From assembly GCA_019359035.1 (NCBI GenBank), contig JAHHIC010000029.1, positions 124,001 through 188,000 on the forward strand: a stretch of DNA of 64,000 nucleotides. Reading direction: 5' to 3'. Below the pieces are notes generated by a model. That model was given only the letters and a program-made list of their open reading frames with translations, searched no databases and had not been told where the DNA came from. Positions 36,133-44,480 of this stretch are shown here, in pieces; position 1 is the stretch's first letter, and every line of letters begins with the position of its first letter. The DNA comes from Scytonematopsis contorta HA4267-MV1. GTDB lineage: Bacteria > Cyanobacteriota > Cyanobacteriia > Cyanobacteriales > Nostocaceae. The translations under genes and the position numbers were made by a program.

Positions 36133-36398
36133 ATAGTGGTATTGTTCTACTTGATTCCGGACTACTTGGCTGGGTGATTCATTCAAAGAGCCAAAAACCG
36201 GACGTTATTAGATGTCACAAGTGGCTCCGTACTATCTCAAATAATTATAAAGTTTTTATTCCAGAAATTACTGATTATGAAGTTCGTCGAGAATTGATTC
36301 ATCAAAAGTTAGGAGATAGTTTAAAACGACTCGATGATTTAGAAAATGTCAGGGGTATTGGCTATTTACCGATTACAACTGAAATCATGTCTAGCTGA
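36129..36398 (+). pseudogene. PIN-domain toxin-like protein, truncated
   Basis: The 89-residue frame has the N-terminal half of a PIN domain: IVLLDSGLLGWV (first acidic residue) and IPEITDYEVRRELI (second acidic site), then LKRLDDLENVRGIGYLPITTEIM. A full domain continues for another 60-70 residues with further acidic residues; here it stops after ITTEIMSS. At that point the sequence switches to repeat-protein sequence in another frame. The ATG overlaps the upstream gene by four bases. The toxin is very probably inactive. Confidence 0.7.
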
Positions 36399-36797
36399 TG
36401 ATAACTCGGATGAAGTGCGTGTGGCAGTTGCAGGTAATAAAAATATTTCATTCAAATTAATGCAACAATTTGCTTGCGATAAATCAATAGTTGTCCGCAG
36501 TTCTTTAGCAAATAACCGGAATGCGACAAAAGAATGTTTACAAAACACTATTGGGTTTTTTACAGGCATGTAGCAAGCAATCCTAATGCCCCTGCTCATC
36601 TTCTTAAAAGGATAGCTAATTTTCCCGATGTTACAACGCGCTGTAATATTGCTAAACATAACAATACGCCTGAATCAGTTTTGGAGAAATTAGCAAGAGA
36701 TAAAGATATAAGCGTTCGTCGAGCAGTAAAAGATAATCCGAATACTCCTGCATTAGTTTTAGAACAAATATTAACAGAAGATACAAATCCAAATTAA
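36390..36797 (+). pseudogene. Remnant of a leucine-rich-variant/HEAT-like repeat protein
   Basis: Two frames carry pieces of one repeat protein. Up to about 36550 the frame reads LADDNSDEVRVAVAGNKNIS and IVVRSSLANNRNATKECL. From about 36555 another frame reads HVASNPNAPAHLLKRIANF, KHNNTPESVLEKLARDKD and NPNTPALVLEQIL. The repeat rhythm (VR..VA.N...P...L..LA.D) is that of LRV/HEAT-like repeats. The 5' end is missing where it joins the PIN remnant, and a frameshift lies near 36550. Confidence 0.65.
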
Positions 36798-36831
36798 TTA
36801 CTATAACACCTAAATAAAGGAGTAATCAGTC

Positions 36832-37233
36832 ATGGACATAACTCAATTAAAGTGGACTAAAAACGTGAAACATCAAAAAGGTGAAAATTGGGCTTACCCA
36901 GCAGAAGAAATACATCCAAAGTTAAAAATTTTTCCTTTATATTGGAGAAATAGTGAAGATAGAGATAAAAAAAATGCGCGTGTTCCACAAGAATGTGAAC
37001 TTATTTTGTTGCGACAGTATGGCAAAGTAACTCATGTTGTCGAGCTTGTTAATAATCAGCTGTATTTTAATAAAGATGCAGGAGATGAGTTTAATATTTA
37101 CCGTCTTGTTCAAGTGATTGGAATGGTTACTAATTGGGATAAGACGCCAGATAATAGCGAAGTATTTGATTGTCATATTAACTTTCCGACTTGTTCAATG
37201 GTTAAACCTTGCAGACTTGACAGCCAAAGATAA
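36832..37233 (+). CDS. Hypothetical protein, possibly chimeric at its 3' end
   Basis: The 133-residue frame has MDITQLKWTKNVKHQKGENWAYP at the N terminus and a beta-rich middle (ECELILLRQYGKVTHVVEL, EFNIYRLVQVIGM). The family is not recognised. The last ~15 codons run into a transposase fragment read in another frame, so the natural C terminus may be lost. An AAGGAG ribosome-binding site precedes the ATG. Confidence 0.5.
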   Translation: MDITQLKWTKNVKHQKGENWAYPAEEIHPKLKIFPLYWRNSEDRDKKNARVPQECELILLRQYGKVTHVVELVNNQLYFNKDAGDEFNIYRLVQVIGMVTNWDKTPDNSEVFDCHINFPTCSMVKPCRLDSQR

Positions 37234-37552
37234 AATTAATGCAGTGGAGAAACTGATTCATAAAACATCAGTCAATTCAAATCCAAAGCATAAATATTTT
37301 GAAAAAGTTGTTAAAAATCATCCATCTTTCCGTAAATTTCCAAGCTACTTAAGACGTGCAGCAATTGCGGATGCGATTGGCATAGTTTCAAGTTTTCAAA
37401 CTCGTTATAGAGACTGGCAAAGTGGAATTAGAAGGAGACGTGACGTTGAGGACGAATACCAAGGCGAAATTGAAATGCGTACGCTTCAATATTATTTGCA
37501 GCAGCAAAATTTTTATCGATTAAACCTTTACAATCACCAACTAAGTAGGTAG
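37190..37552 (+). pseudogene. Transposase fragment (IS200/IS605 OrfB/TnpB-like)
   Basis: The frame ending at 37552 encodes VEKLIHKTSVNSNPKHKYFE, then FPSYLRRAAIADAIGIVSSF and RYRDWQSGIRRRRD. This is a pattern typical of the N-terminal region of cyanobacterial OrfB/TnpB-like transposases. It has neither a natural start (it emerges from the preceding gene near 37190) nor the catalytic RuvC-like C-terminal region. It is a short relic that marks past insertion. Confidence 0.55.
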
Positions 37553-37687
37553 GCAGGAATAAAGTCCGCTATGTAAACAAATGTAAAATTGACGAGTGGT
37601 GCTCACAATAAGCCTTGGCGCTGAAGCGCAACTACAAACCTAAAGTAATTTTTTTCCACCGACTTACTTAATTTTTTCGCATCGTCG

Positions 37688-37843
37688 TTGGCGATAACAC
37701 CAGAAGAGCTTCTGAGCGAAGGTTACACAACCTATGATGACTTTTATGACCCCCAAGAAGAAGAATGGAAAAAAGCAGTAGAGATTATGGAGCGTATTTC
37801 CCGCGAGACTAAGTTTAACGAAGACGAATGTGTGGAGTTTTAA
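37688..37843 (+). CDS. Small acidic protein or remnant
   Basis: A 51-residue frame from a TTG at 37688 reads AITPEELLSEGYTTYDDFYD and then EEEWKKAVEIMERISRE, ending ECVEF. It has protein-like composition, but there is no strong ribosome-binding site and the frame is open further upstream to 37649. It could be the 3' remnant of a larger gene. No family is recognised. Confidence 0.35.
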   Translation: MAITPEELLSEGYTTYDDFYDPQEEEWKKAVEIMERISRETKFNEDECVEF

Positions 37844-38191
37844 ATTACTGGTCTACAAACAACCTGCTTTTGGCGACTTGAGATTAAAAGATAACAGGGA
37901 ACTGGTAATAGGAAGTTCTTAATCTCCCTAATTAAAATTAGGGAATTTTATTGTGGGCGCACATGCATTCGCTATCAGCAAATTTATTGGAGAAATGTTT
38001 GTTTTTCTTGACTAAATCAATTAACAGGCTTGTCCTTTATCTGAGAAGCTGTATCTTTTCTATTCAAATTTACTCGTTTCACGTTCCTACCCTGAATTTT
38101 TTTAACTCTAAGCACTCGTGACAGATTAAAGTTGTAAACCATTTGTCAATAAGTAATAGTGCTTAAGTTTTTGCTACGCCAGATTTAAGTG
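37844..38191. other. Intergenic region before the toxin-antitoxin pair
   Basis: No gene is seen. A CCCTAATT/AATTAGGG hairpin lies at about 37924-37949. The rest is unremarkable AT-rich DNA. Confidence 0.35.
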
Positions 38192-38206
38192 TATGATTAA
38201 ATCATA
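38192..38206. promoter_or_regulatory. Palindromic operator of the parDE operon
   Basis: A perfect TATGATT-A-AATCATA palindrome is followed six bases later by an extended -10-like TGATAAAAT (38211-38219), and the antitoxin ATG is 25 bases further on. ParD-type antitoxins bind such palindromes to repress their own operon, so this is the likely operator, overlapping the -35 region. Confidence 0.65.
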
Positions 38207-38243
38207 TGCTGTGATAAAATGGCTTTAAAAAGGAAAATCACTG

Positions 38244-38528
38244 ATGAGAAAAACACAAGCGCTAACTATCACTTTGCCTCATGACATGCTAGAAATGGTC
38301 AAGGCTAAGGTATCTAGGGGCGAATACGCAACAGAAAGTGAAGTTATAAGGGATGGTCTTCGTACTCTCCTTGCACGTGATGCTGCTGTTGAAAAGTGGT
38401 TGCACTCAGAAGTTCTCAAAAGCTATGACGAATGTGAGGCTGATGCCACATTGGGTGTTCCAGCAGAACAAGTCATGGCGCGTATCCGGTCTCAATACCG
38501 CAAGCGAACTACAACAGAAGCAAGCTAG
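38244..38528 (+). CDS. parD: ParD-type antitoxin
   Basis: The 94-residue protein has a ribbon-helix-helix N terminus (ALTITLPHDMLEMVKAKVSRGEYATESEVIRDGLRTLL described in pieces: ALTITLP, GEYATESEVIRDGL) and a C-terminal helical region for toxin binding. It neutralises the ParE-like toxin encoded directly downstream, whose ATG follows its TAG without a gap. A GGAAAATCACTG site precedes the ATG. The whole module looks intact, unlike its neighbours in the island. Confidence 0.88.
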   Translation: MRKTQALTITLPHDMLEMVKAKVSRGEYATESEVIRDGLRTLLARDAAVEKWLHSEVLKSYDECEADATLGVPAEQVMARIRSQYRKRTTTEAS

Positions 38529-38843
38529 ATGAAACAATATAACGTTATCTTTTCGCCACGAGCTGAGGAACAACTCGGCAGTCTCTACGCCTATATTGCA
38601 GAAAATGGTGGGGAAGAACGGGCGGAAAGTTACATTAACGGTATCATTACCTTTTGCCAAGGTCTTTCTACCTTCCCAGAACGGGGAACCAAACGTGATG
38701 ACTTGCGACCGGGTTTGCGGGTTATCGGGTATGCCAAACGTGCCACTATTGCCTTTTCTGTAACAACTGACCGAGTGATAATCCACGGTATTTTTTACGG
38801 GGGGCAAGACTATGATTCTCTCATACAGGAATCAGAGCCATAA
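38529..38843 (+). CDS. parE: ParE/RelE-superfamily toxin
   Basis: The 104-residue protein has the ParE pattern: VIFSPRAEEQLGSLYAYIAEN, an AESYINGIITFCQGLSTFPERG helix pair, RPGLRVIGYAKRATIAF, and VIIHGIFYGGQDYDSL. ParE toxins inhibit DNA gyrase; RelE relatives cleave mRNA. The sequence is closer to ParE. It follows the antitoxin immediately and is translationally coupled to it. It is convergent with the truncated integrase. Confidence 0.88.
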   Translation: MKQYNVIFSPRAEEQLGSLYAYIAENGGEERAESYINGIITFCQGLSTFPERGTKRDDLRPGLRVIGYAKRATIAFSVTTDRVIIHGIFYGGQDYDSLIQESEP

Positions 38844-38890
38844 ACCACTATGTAACAGTTAGTTTACAAGAAACGTCTTTGTTTAGAACT

Positions 38891-39949
38891 TTATTGTTTA
38901 CGTTCACTGTATAAATTTACGTTTGGATGACGGGACTGTCCAAACTGTGCAAAAACCTGACTTTCCTTTCCGTCCGTACTGCGATAAGGTAACACCCAAC
39001 CTCTGGGAGAAGGAAACACGAAATCATTTCGTGAAGCTTTTGTCGGTTTGATAGATAGTAAGAACTCTTGAAGGCTCTTGTTACAATGAAACGTGCGGGC
39101 ATTATGAGTTTTAGTTTCTCCTTTGATGCGTGTATCACTTGGAATCGCTTCCTCAAATTTGATTCTTTCGCAATTTCCCTGAATATGCTTCCGTTGAAGA
39201 GCAGCAGCTTCTTCTGGTCTGCATCCTGTCATGAATAAAAACTTCACGTAAGGAAAATAGTAAGAATGACGGGTGGGTGCAAATTTAGGAGAATAAGCGT
39301 TCTGCTCAAACGCGCTGATAATGCAATCTCGCTCCTCTGGGGTGAAAGGGGTGCGATCGCAATTTCTCTTAACTCGTTTGATATCCTTGTGCATCCCCTC
39401 GAAAGGATTATGAGAAATTAAACCTGATTTGACAGACCAATTACAGCAAGCATTTATTTGTACTAAAGTCCGCCGCACTAATTCGCTACTATACTTTTTG
39501 AGAAGCCAGTCCCGCACTTCAACAGGATTATCAAGTGAGTACGGAAGTTTCTTGACATGTCGAGCAATTTTTGCATAATCCATTGCTAAGGTGCTGGCAG
39601 CAATTTGAGTAGATTTGTACTGAGTATATTTTTCCCAAAGTTCAGCCAAAGTAGGTACTTTTACAACTGGGGTAATTTTTGGGGTAATTTTTGGGGTAGC
39701 GGATGATTTTTGAGGCTTGTATTTCTCAAGTTTTGGGTCAAATCGCTCGTAAATAATGTCTGATTCAATCAGCTTTGCCTTCGCAGATGCTATTTGTCGG
39801 TTTGCTGGGGAGTCAGTAAGTCCCAAGTACAAATATTGGCGAACGCCAGCGTAGGTAAAAACTAATTGCAAGCGCTCATTTGAAGTTTTGATTTGGACGG
39901 AACCGCGAGAAGCAATGCTTGGCGAAGGCTTTGGGTTGTTTGAGTACAT
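38891..39949 (-). pseudogene. Tyrosine-type integrase, C terminus lost
   Basis: The 352-residue frame has an N-terminal arm-binding/DUF-like part (VFTYAGVRQYLYLGLTDSPANR), a core-binding domain, and the start of the catalytic domain with FLFMTGCRPEEAAALQ (first catalytic Arg). After SPRGW the sequence diverges and stops at NLYSERKQ. The HxxR box and the nucleophilic Tyr are therefore missing, and the enzyme should be inactive. It sits 176 bases from the 3' side of a tRNA gene, the usual arrangement of a tRNA-integrated element. Confidence 0.75.
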
Positions 39950-40124
39950 GGGAGTTCTGTGAAGAAATTGAACTATACCCGTACTATATATCGATTTTTC
40001 CCAGAGATTTTTACCCCAGTTTTACCCCAGTTTTACCTCAATTCGATACCCAAAACTACCTAAAAAGGCACAATTAAAAAACGAAAGCCCCTAGTGAAGG
40101 GGCTTGTAATGCTTGAATTATGAA

Positions 40125-40198
40125 TGGCTCAGGTGCGACTCGAACGCACGACCAAGGGCTTATGAGTCCCCTACTCTAACCAACTGAGCTACTGAGCC
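40125..40198 (-). tRNA. tRNA-Met (anticodon CAT)
   Basis: The cloverleaf is complete: acceptor arm GGCTCAG/CTGAGCC, D arm GCTCAGTTGGTTAGAGT, anticodon loop CTCATAA, T arm GTGCG-TTCGAGT-CGCAC and discriminator A. The CCA end is not encoded. The anticodon CAT and the A-to-G mismatch at the bottom of the anticodon stem fit an elongator Met tRNA; tRNA-Ile(CAT) is a less likely alternative. A truncated integrase lies on its 3' side. Confidence 0.92.
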
Positions 40199-40283
40199 AA
40201 GTATCCTCAACAATTACTTAATATAGCATACAAATTTTGCTGTGACTAGCCCTTGAGGGAGAAAAAATGGGGAGTGGGCAATC

Positions 40284-40390
40284 ACCAATTACCAATTACC
40301 AATTACCAATTACCAATTACCAATTACCAATTACCAATTACCAATTACCAATTACCAATTACCAATTACCAATTACCAATTACCAGTTAC
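40284..40390. repeat. Heptanucleotide tandem repeat (ATTACCA)n
   Basis: About 15 nearly perfect copies of a 7-bp unit (ACCAATT) run across the gap between the tRNA and the M23 peptidase gene. This is the short tandemly repeated repetitive (STRR) class described in heterocystous cyanobacteria. The copy number is likely unstable. Confidence 0.92.
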
Positions 40391-40458
40391 CAAAAAGCAA
40401 AAGAGGGAGTTACCCCCCTCAGATGATAAGCAATCATTTTGCTCTAAACAGCCAGAAA

Positions 40459-42864
40459 CTATACGCGAGGCGGTAGAAAAGCAATTGGATTAACAGCACC
40501 CTTACCACCTGGATGAATTTCAAAGTGTAAGTGAGGCCCGGTACTGAAGCCTGTGCTACCCATTGCAGTAATTTGTTGCCCTTGACGCACTTGTTGACCA
40601 GCTTGTACCAAAATCTTGCTGTTGTGACCGTAGCGAGTCATCGTGCCATCGGGGTGGCGAATATCCACCAATTTACCGTAGCCACCGTTGTTCCAACCAG
40701 CTCTTTCCACTACACCGTCTGCTACAGCGTAAATTGGAGTGCCAACTGGACCAGCTATGTCGATACCTCTGTGGGGTCTACCCCAACGCATACCATAACC
40801 AGAGGTGAGAACGCCTTTTGAAGGCCAAATCATACCAGCTCTGTTGGTAGAAGGTGCGTTTTCGTCAATTACCTGGGGTAGATATCTATCCACTGTTGCC
40901 AAGGTATTTGGTAACCTTTGAACAGAGTTTGGCAGTTGTGGGCTAACCGCAGTTCCCCGCGCTGCACCCAGTGATTGGGACGCATCTTGCATACCATTAG
41001 GAACAGCCATTCTAGCGTTTTGTGTGTTGCTATTAAAGCGGTTGTTCCACTGGGGATTAAATGGTTCATTTGCCCGACCCTGCATTGGTCTTGGTACCTG
41101 AATTGGTATGGCAACCTGATTTGCTCTAGGTAAAGGAGCAGGATATAAATTATTAAATCTAGCAGGAGGCGGCGTAACAACAACAGGCACTGGAAGAGGA
41201 GCCGATGTATTTACATTATTGGCTCTCGGAACTGGGAGAACATTTGGCCTTGCTTGATATGGCGCAGGCACTCTAATCGGCACAGCAGTATTAGTTTGGG
41301 GATATGTAGGTACTACAACACTGTTAGATGTATTACCACCATTCTGCTGAGCGCGATATTTTTCGCGCAATCTCTCGATTTCCTCTTGTAGACTGAGGAG
41401 ACCTTTATCTTCTTTTGCCCGTTGCGCTAACAAACTGCCTTGTCTGTTGCCCTGCATTCCGTTTAATGCTGTAGGCACTGGGGTGTCTCCACCCATACCT
41501 GTGAAATTATTAGCAGTGTTAGTATTTTTAGTAGTTGCAGTTGTTTCAGTACCTTGAACAGTACTGGGTTGAGTCGCTATATTAGTTTGGCTATTACCAG
41601 TTACCGTGGTGCTAGAAACATTAGGACTGTTGTTGTTGGCAACGACTGGAGATTCAGAAGCAACGGTCGTGTTTGTGCCAACTGTGGTTTCTGTGGTCTG
41701 TTCAATGGTGCTGCTGACAGAAATTGGGTTACTAGCCACAATTGTCGGTTGTGCAGTACCAGCAGCCGCCACAGGGACAGTCAGTTTTTGACTTATTTGC
41801 AGTCTGTTGGCGTTGCTAAGATTATTTGCCTTGACTAGCTCCGAAACAGAAGTACCGTAAAGACTAGCAATACGCGCTAGTGTATCTCCAGGTTTAACTT
41901 CATGAACTGTATTTGAGGAAGTTGTTTCGGTAGCCGCAGGAGCAACCATTTCTGGCATTGTGGGAGCCGCTTGACTCTGTTTTAGTCTGGATAACAACTT
42001 AGCTGACTTAGCTTCGTTGATTTCCGACTGCTGCACATCATTTGTAAATGTGCTTACTGTTGACGCCTGATTCGCAATTGGCGCTTGATTCGCAACTAAC
42101 TTTGGCTGCACCACTGGTGTGGTCGCAACTGATACACCCTTGTTCTCCTCAGACCGCCACTCCGCCAAACTATTTCTCAAACGGTTCGATTTTTGTTGTA
42201 GACGACTCAGCGCAAACTCTTGCTGCGCTTTCAGTTGAGCGTCAATCGGACTACTCGCGGTTGCAGTCGATACTACTGGTGTTGTTACTTGAACCGCTGT
42301 TGGTACTGTTTCTGAAAGCTTTCTAGTCTGTTCTAAGCTATTAGGATTAAACCCAGTGTGGTCTACTCCTGTCGCTAATTGTGACTGTGGGTAGATGGAA
42401 TTGGTTTTGCTTACAGTTACCCTTGGTACTACTGGTGTTGGAACTTGCCGTGAAAATCCACGTGAAATTCCAGTAGTTGGAGACTGCCATTTTGCGCCAA
42501 GCCCTGATACCTGTAAAGTTCTATTTCCATCAACCATGACAGGGTTTTCAGGCACGCTCGCGTTCGAGACGGCTTTGGACTCCAGCTGTTGTGTGGGGAA
42601 CTTCACTTGGTCTTCAGTTGCAGCAGTTAAAGAAGAGGCTGTATTTTGATTGCCTACTGGTTCTGCTGCTTGGGCTTGGTCGCTTTGTCGAGTCACCAAA
42701 AGGCTGGTGGCCCCCATAGAGATTGCAAGTCCAATCATGGCTGCACTTTTCCGTACTCGACGGTTCGCTGCTTGGTTTGCAGTATTTTGTTGCCTTGTTT
42801 GGGCGTTCTCGTTAGGGATATTTTCCAGCACAACCTTTACTCTTTTTTTCAATGCTCGTTTCAA
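40459..42864 (-). CDS. LysM / M23 peptidoglycan endopeptidase
   Basis: I place the start at the TTG at 42864 (MKRALKKRVKV..., 801 residues) because a full AGGAGG lies six bases upstream at 42871-42876. An in-frame upstream start at 42930 has none. A membrane helix spans about 37-60 (AAMIGLAISMGATSLLV). A LysM domain covers about 317-362 (VHEVKPGDTLARIASLYGTSV), then a long Pro/Asn/Gln-rich linker. The C-terminal M23 domain (about 685-801) has SGYGMRWGRPHRGID and the second metal site GPHLHFEIHPGG. The enzyme should cut peptidoglycan cross-bridges in cell wall growth or septal remodelling. Confidence 0.92.
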   Translation of the reverse strand: MKRALKKRVKVVLENIPNENAQTRQQNTANQAANRRVRKSAAMIGLAISMGATSLLVTRQSDQAQAAEPVGNQNTASSLTAATEDQVKFPTQQLESKAVSNASVPENPVMVDGNRTLQVSGLGAKWQSPTTGISRGFSRQVPTPVVPRVTVSKTNSIYPQSQLATGVDHTGFNPNSLEQTRKLSETVPTAVQVTTPVVSTATASSPIDAQLKAQQEFALSRLQQKSNRLRNSLAEWRSEENKGVSVATTPVVQPKLVANQAPIANQASTVSTFTNDVQQSEINEAKSAKLLSRLKQSQAAPTMPEMVAPAATETTSSNTVHEVKPGDTLARIASLYGTSVSELVKANNLSNANRLQISQKLTVPVAAAGTAQPTIVASNPISVSSTIEQTTETTVGTNTTVASESPVVANNNSPNVSSTTVTGNSQTNIATQPSTVQGTETTATTKNTNTANNFTGMGGDTPVPTALNGMQGNRQGSLLAQRAKEDKGLLSLQEEIERLREKYRAQQNGGNTSNSVVVPTYPQTNTAVPIRVPAPYQARPNVLPVPRANNVNTSAPLPVPVVVTPPPARFNNLYPAPLPRANQVAIPIQVPRPMQGRANEPFNPQWNNRFNSNTQNARMAVPNGMQDASQSLGAARGTAVSPQLPNSVQRLPNTLATVDRYLPQVIDENAPSTNRAGMIWPSKGVLTSGYGMRWGRPHRGIDIAGPVGTPIYAVADGVVERAGWNNGGYGKLVDIRHPDGTMTRYGHNSKILVQAGQQVRQGQQITAMGSTGFSTGPHLHFEIHPGGKGAVNPIAFLPPRV

Positions 42865-43695
42865 AGACGACCTCCTACGATCACTAGCGCTTAACTGACC
42901 TCGATTTTTTTTCAGTCGGATACTAGTCAATGATTTGGATCACTACAGACAATTGATCAAGATCACACTCACCAGAGATACTTACGCAAGATTAACCTGC
43001 TTCTCTGTTTTAGACAAGTTAACAAGAATGCACAAAAATTAAAGATTTGTTAAATTTTTGTTGCATTTGTCTCCTCGTTCGGGGCAACTGGGATTCTTAC
43101 TCTTCATGTAAGTCTGTCCTCTTATTGCTTTTGGGACACCAAACATGCTATGGGAGCCGTCGGCAATTGTCACTAAAAGCTTTAAATTGTGTGGCTCGGA
43201 CTTAATTATCCGAGTGATGCCCCAGTCGCTGTAAACTTATTCAGCTAGAGTTGCACCCAATCAGCCTTCACAACACGAGACTTTAAACTTTAAATTGATT
43301 ATTCCCCAAGATACAACAGTAGAAACCCTTGACTCATAAACTTCATATAAATGTTTCCATGAGGAGAAAAAACTTTGAAACCCTTAACCATATTAACTTC
43401 TGTCGATTTTTCTTGGTTGTTGGGTAGACTGCAAATTCACAAAAATCTATGGTTCAAGCTGGTCTTTTTTCCCAACTTTATATACAAATTTCTTATATGA
43501 CTGTACTCATATTTCTAAGTATTTCTCCCCAGATTTTTGTGTTTTCCACAGACTATAGTATCAACACCAACAAACAGTTGTGTGTGGCAACTGTAAATTT
43601 TCTGATAATAAATTATGGATTACATGAATATTAGAAATTCATATCAGTGTATTTACAGTAGGTTTAGATTCCTAATCCGTAAGATTTACTAGAAA
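42865..43695 (-). promoter_or_regulatory. Long structured leader of the M23 peptidase gene
   Basis: The 830 bases upstream of the peptidase contain no credible gene but many short inverted repeats, such as CTCGGA/TCCGAG near 43193-43220 and several CCCC/GGGG pairs between 43080 and 43160. The GC content of about 43080-43270 is clearly above that of the flanks, as expected for a structured 5' leader RNA. The class is not identified; see findings. The part from about 43330 to 43695 is AT-rich and may contain the promoter. Confidence 0.45.
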
Positions 43696-44157
43696 TTATT
43701 GTAAATAGCCTAAGCTACGACGTGCCTCAAACAGCCCTATTGCAACGCTCACAGACAGATTTAAGCTGCGAACATTGGTTTCAACCATAGGAATACGCAT
43801 ACACGTATCGCAGGCAACAATTACCTCTTTGGGTAAACCTTCCGTTTCACTACCAAACAATAACCAGTCGGAATCTCGATACTCAAAATTGGCATAGTTT
43901 GTAGTGCCACGAGTAGTGAATCCTAACAACCGACCTCCGCGCTCCAAATGCACGCTATTAAAGGCTTCTATGCATTCATGGTATTGCAATTTCACATACG
44001 ACCAATAGTCTAATCCAGCCCTTTTAAGGTAACGGTCACTAATTTCAAACCCTAAAGGCCCTACTAAATGCAACTCTGTTCCGGTTGCCGCACAAGTACG
44101 GGCTATATTACCTGTATTGGGTGGTATCTGGGGATTTACTAAAACTACCTGAGGCAT
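43696..44157 (-). CDS. trmL: tRNA (cytidine(34)-2'-O)-methyltransferase
   Basis: The 153-residue protein is a SPOUT (trefoil-knot) methyltransferase: VVLVNPQIPPNTGNIARTCAATG at the N terminus, LLFGSETEGLPKEV in the middle, and the knot motif RIPMVETNVRSLNLSVSVAIGLFEA. It methylates the wobble ribose of tRNA-Leu isoacceptors. Length and motifs match the TrmL family fully. It is monocistronic here. Confidence 0.93.
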   Translation of the reverse strand: MPQVVLVNPQIPPNTGNIARTCAATGTELHLVGPLGFEISDRYLKRAGLDYWSYVKLQYHECIEAFNSVHLERGGRLLGFTTRGTTNYANFEYRDSDWLLFGSETEGLPKEVIVACDTCMRIPMVETNVRSLNLSVSVAIGLFEARRSLGYLQ

Positions 44158-44442
44158 TTGCGGTTACTTAGATGTATTACAAGTTACGGTGTCTCTTTTT
44201 TGTCAAATACTCCCTAAGATAGAGGGGACTTATAGGTTTTCTTAATAAATCGCAATCTATAACCATTGATTAAATTTTTTTAACTATGAAATAAACTACT
44301 CTCAAAACTCTATCTAAGAGTTGCCTGAAGTCAATATGTAAAATATAAATATTTGTAACGATATATTTACAACACTAAACAAGGGCTTCAACCCTCTGTT
44401 CAAAATAACGAATTTATAGTTAAGAAGTTTTAACAAACCCCC

Positions 44443-44469
44443 GTAGAGACTAAACATGTTAGTCTCTAC
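44443..44469. terminator. Palindrome downstream of gshA
   Basis: A near-perfect palindrome (GTAGAGACTAA / TTAGTCTCTAC around CATG) lies 12 bases past the gshA stop on the minus strand. A second copy is at 47969-47996 behind the MscS gene. It may end transcription, although no clear T-run follows; it is also a dispersed repeat. Confidence 0.5.
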
Positions 44470-44480
44470 ATGCTCTTAAT

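Noticed and set aside
36832-37552. Active IS200/IS605 element
   Set aside because: Only a short N-terminal transposase fragment is present, without catalytic region or intact ends.
40284-40390. CRISPR array
   Set aside because: The 7-bp units are directly adjacent without spacers; this is a heptanucleotide tandem repeat.
42865-43270. c-di-AMP (ydaO/yuaA) riboswitch upstream of the M23 peptidase
   Set aside because: The gene class fits, but the GGGGUGAAUC and closing CUAACCUCGUAAGC elements are not seen on either strand.
43449-43634. 61-residue plus-strand frame upstream of the peptidase leader
   Set aside because: Hydrophobic, AT-rich, no ribosome-binding site and no similarity recognised; likely chance.
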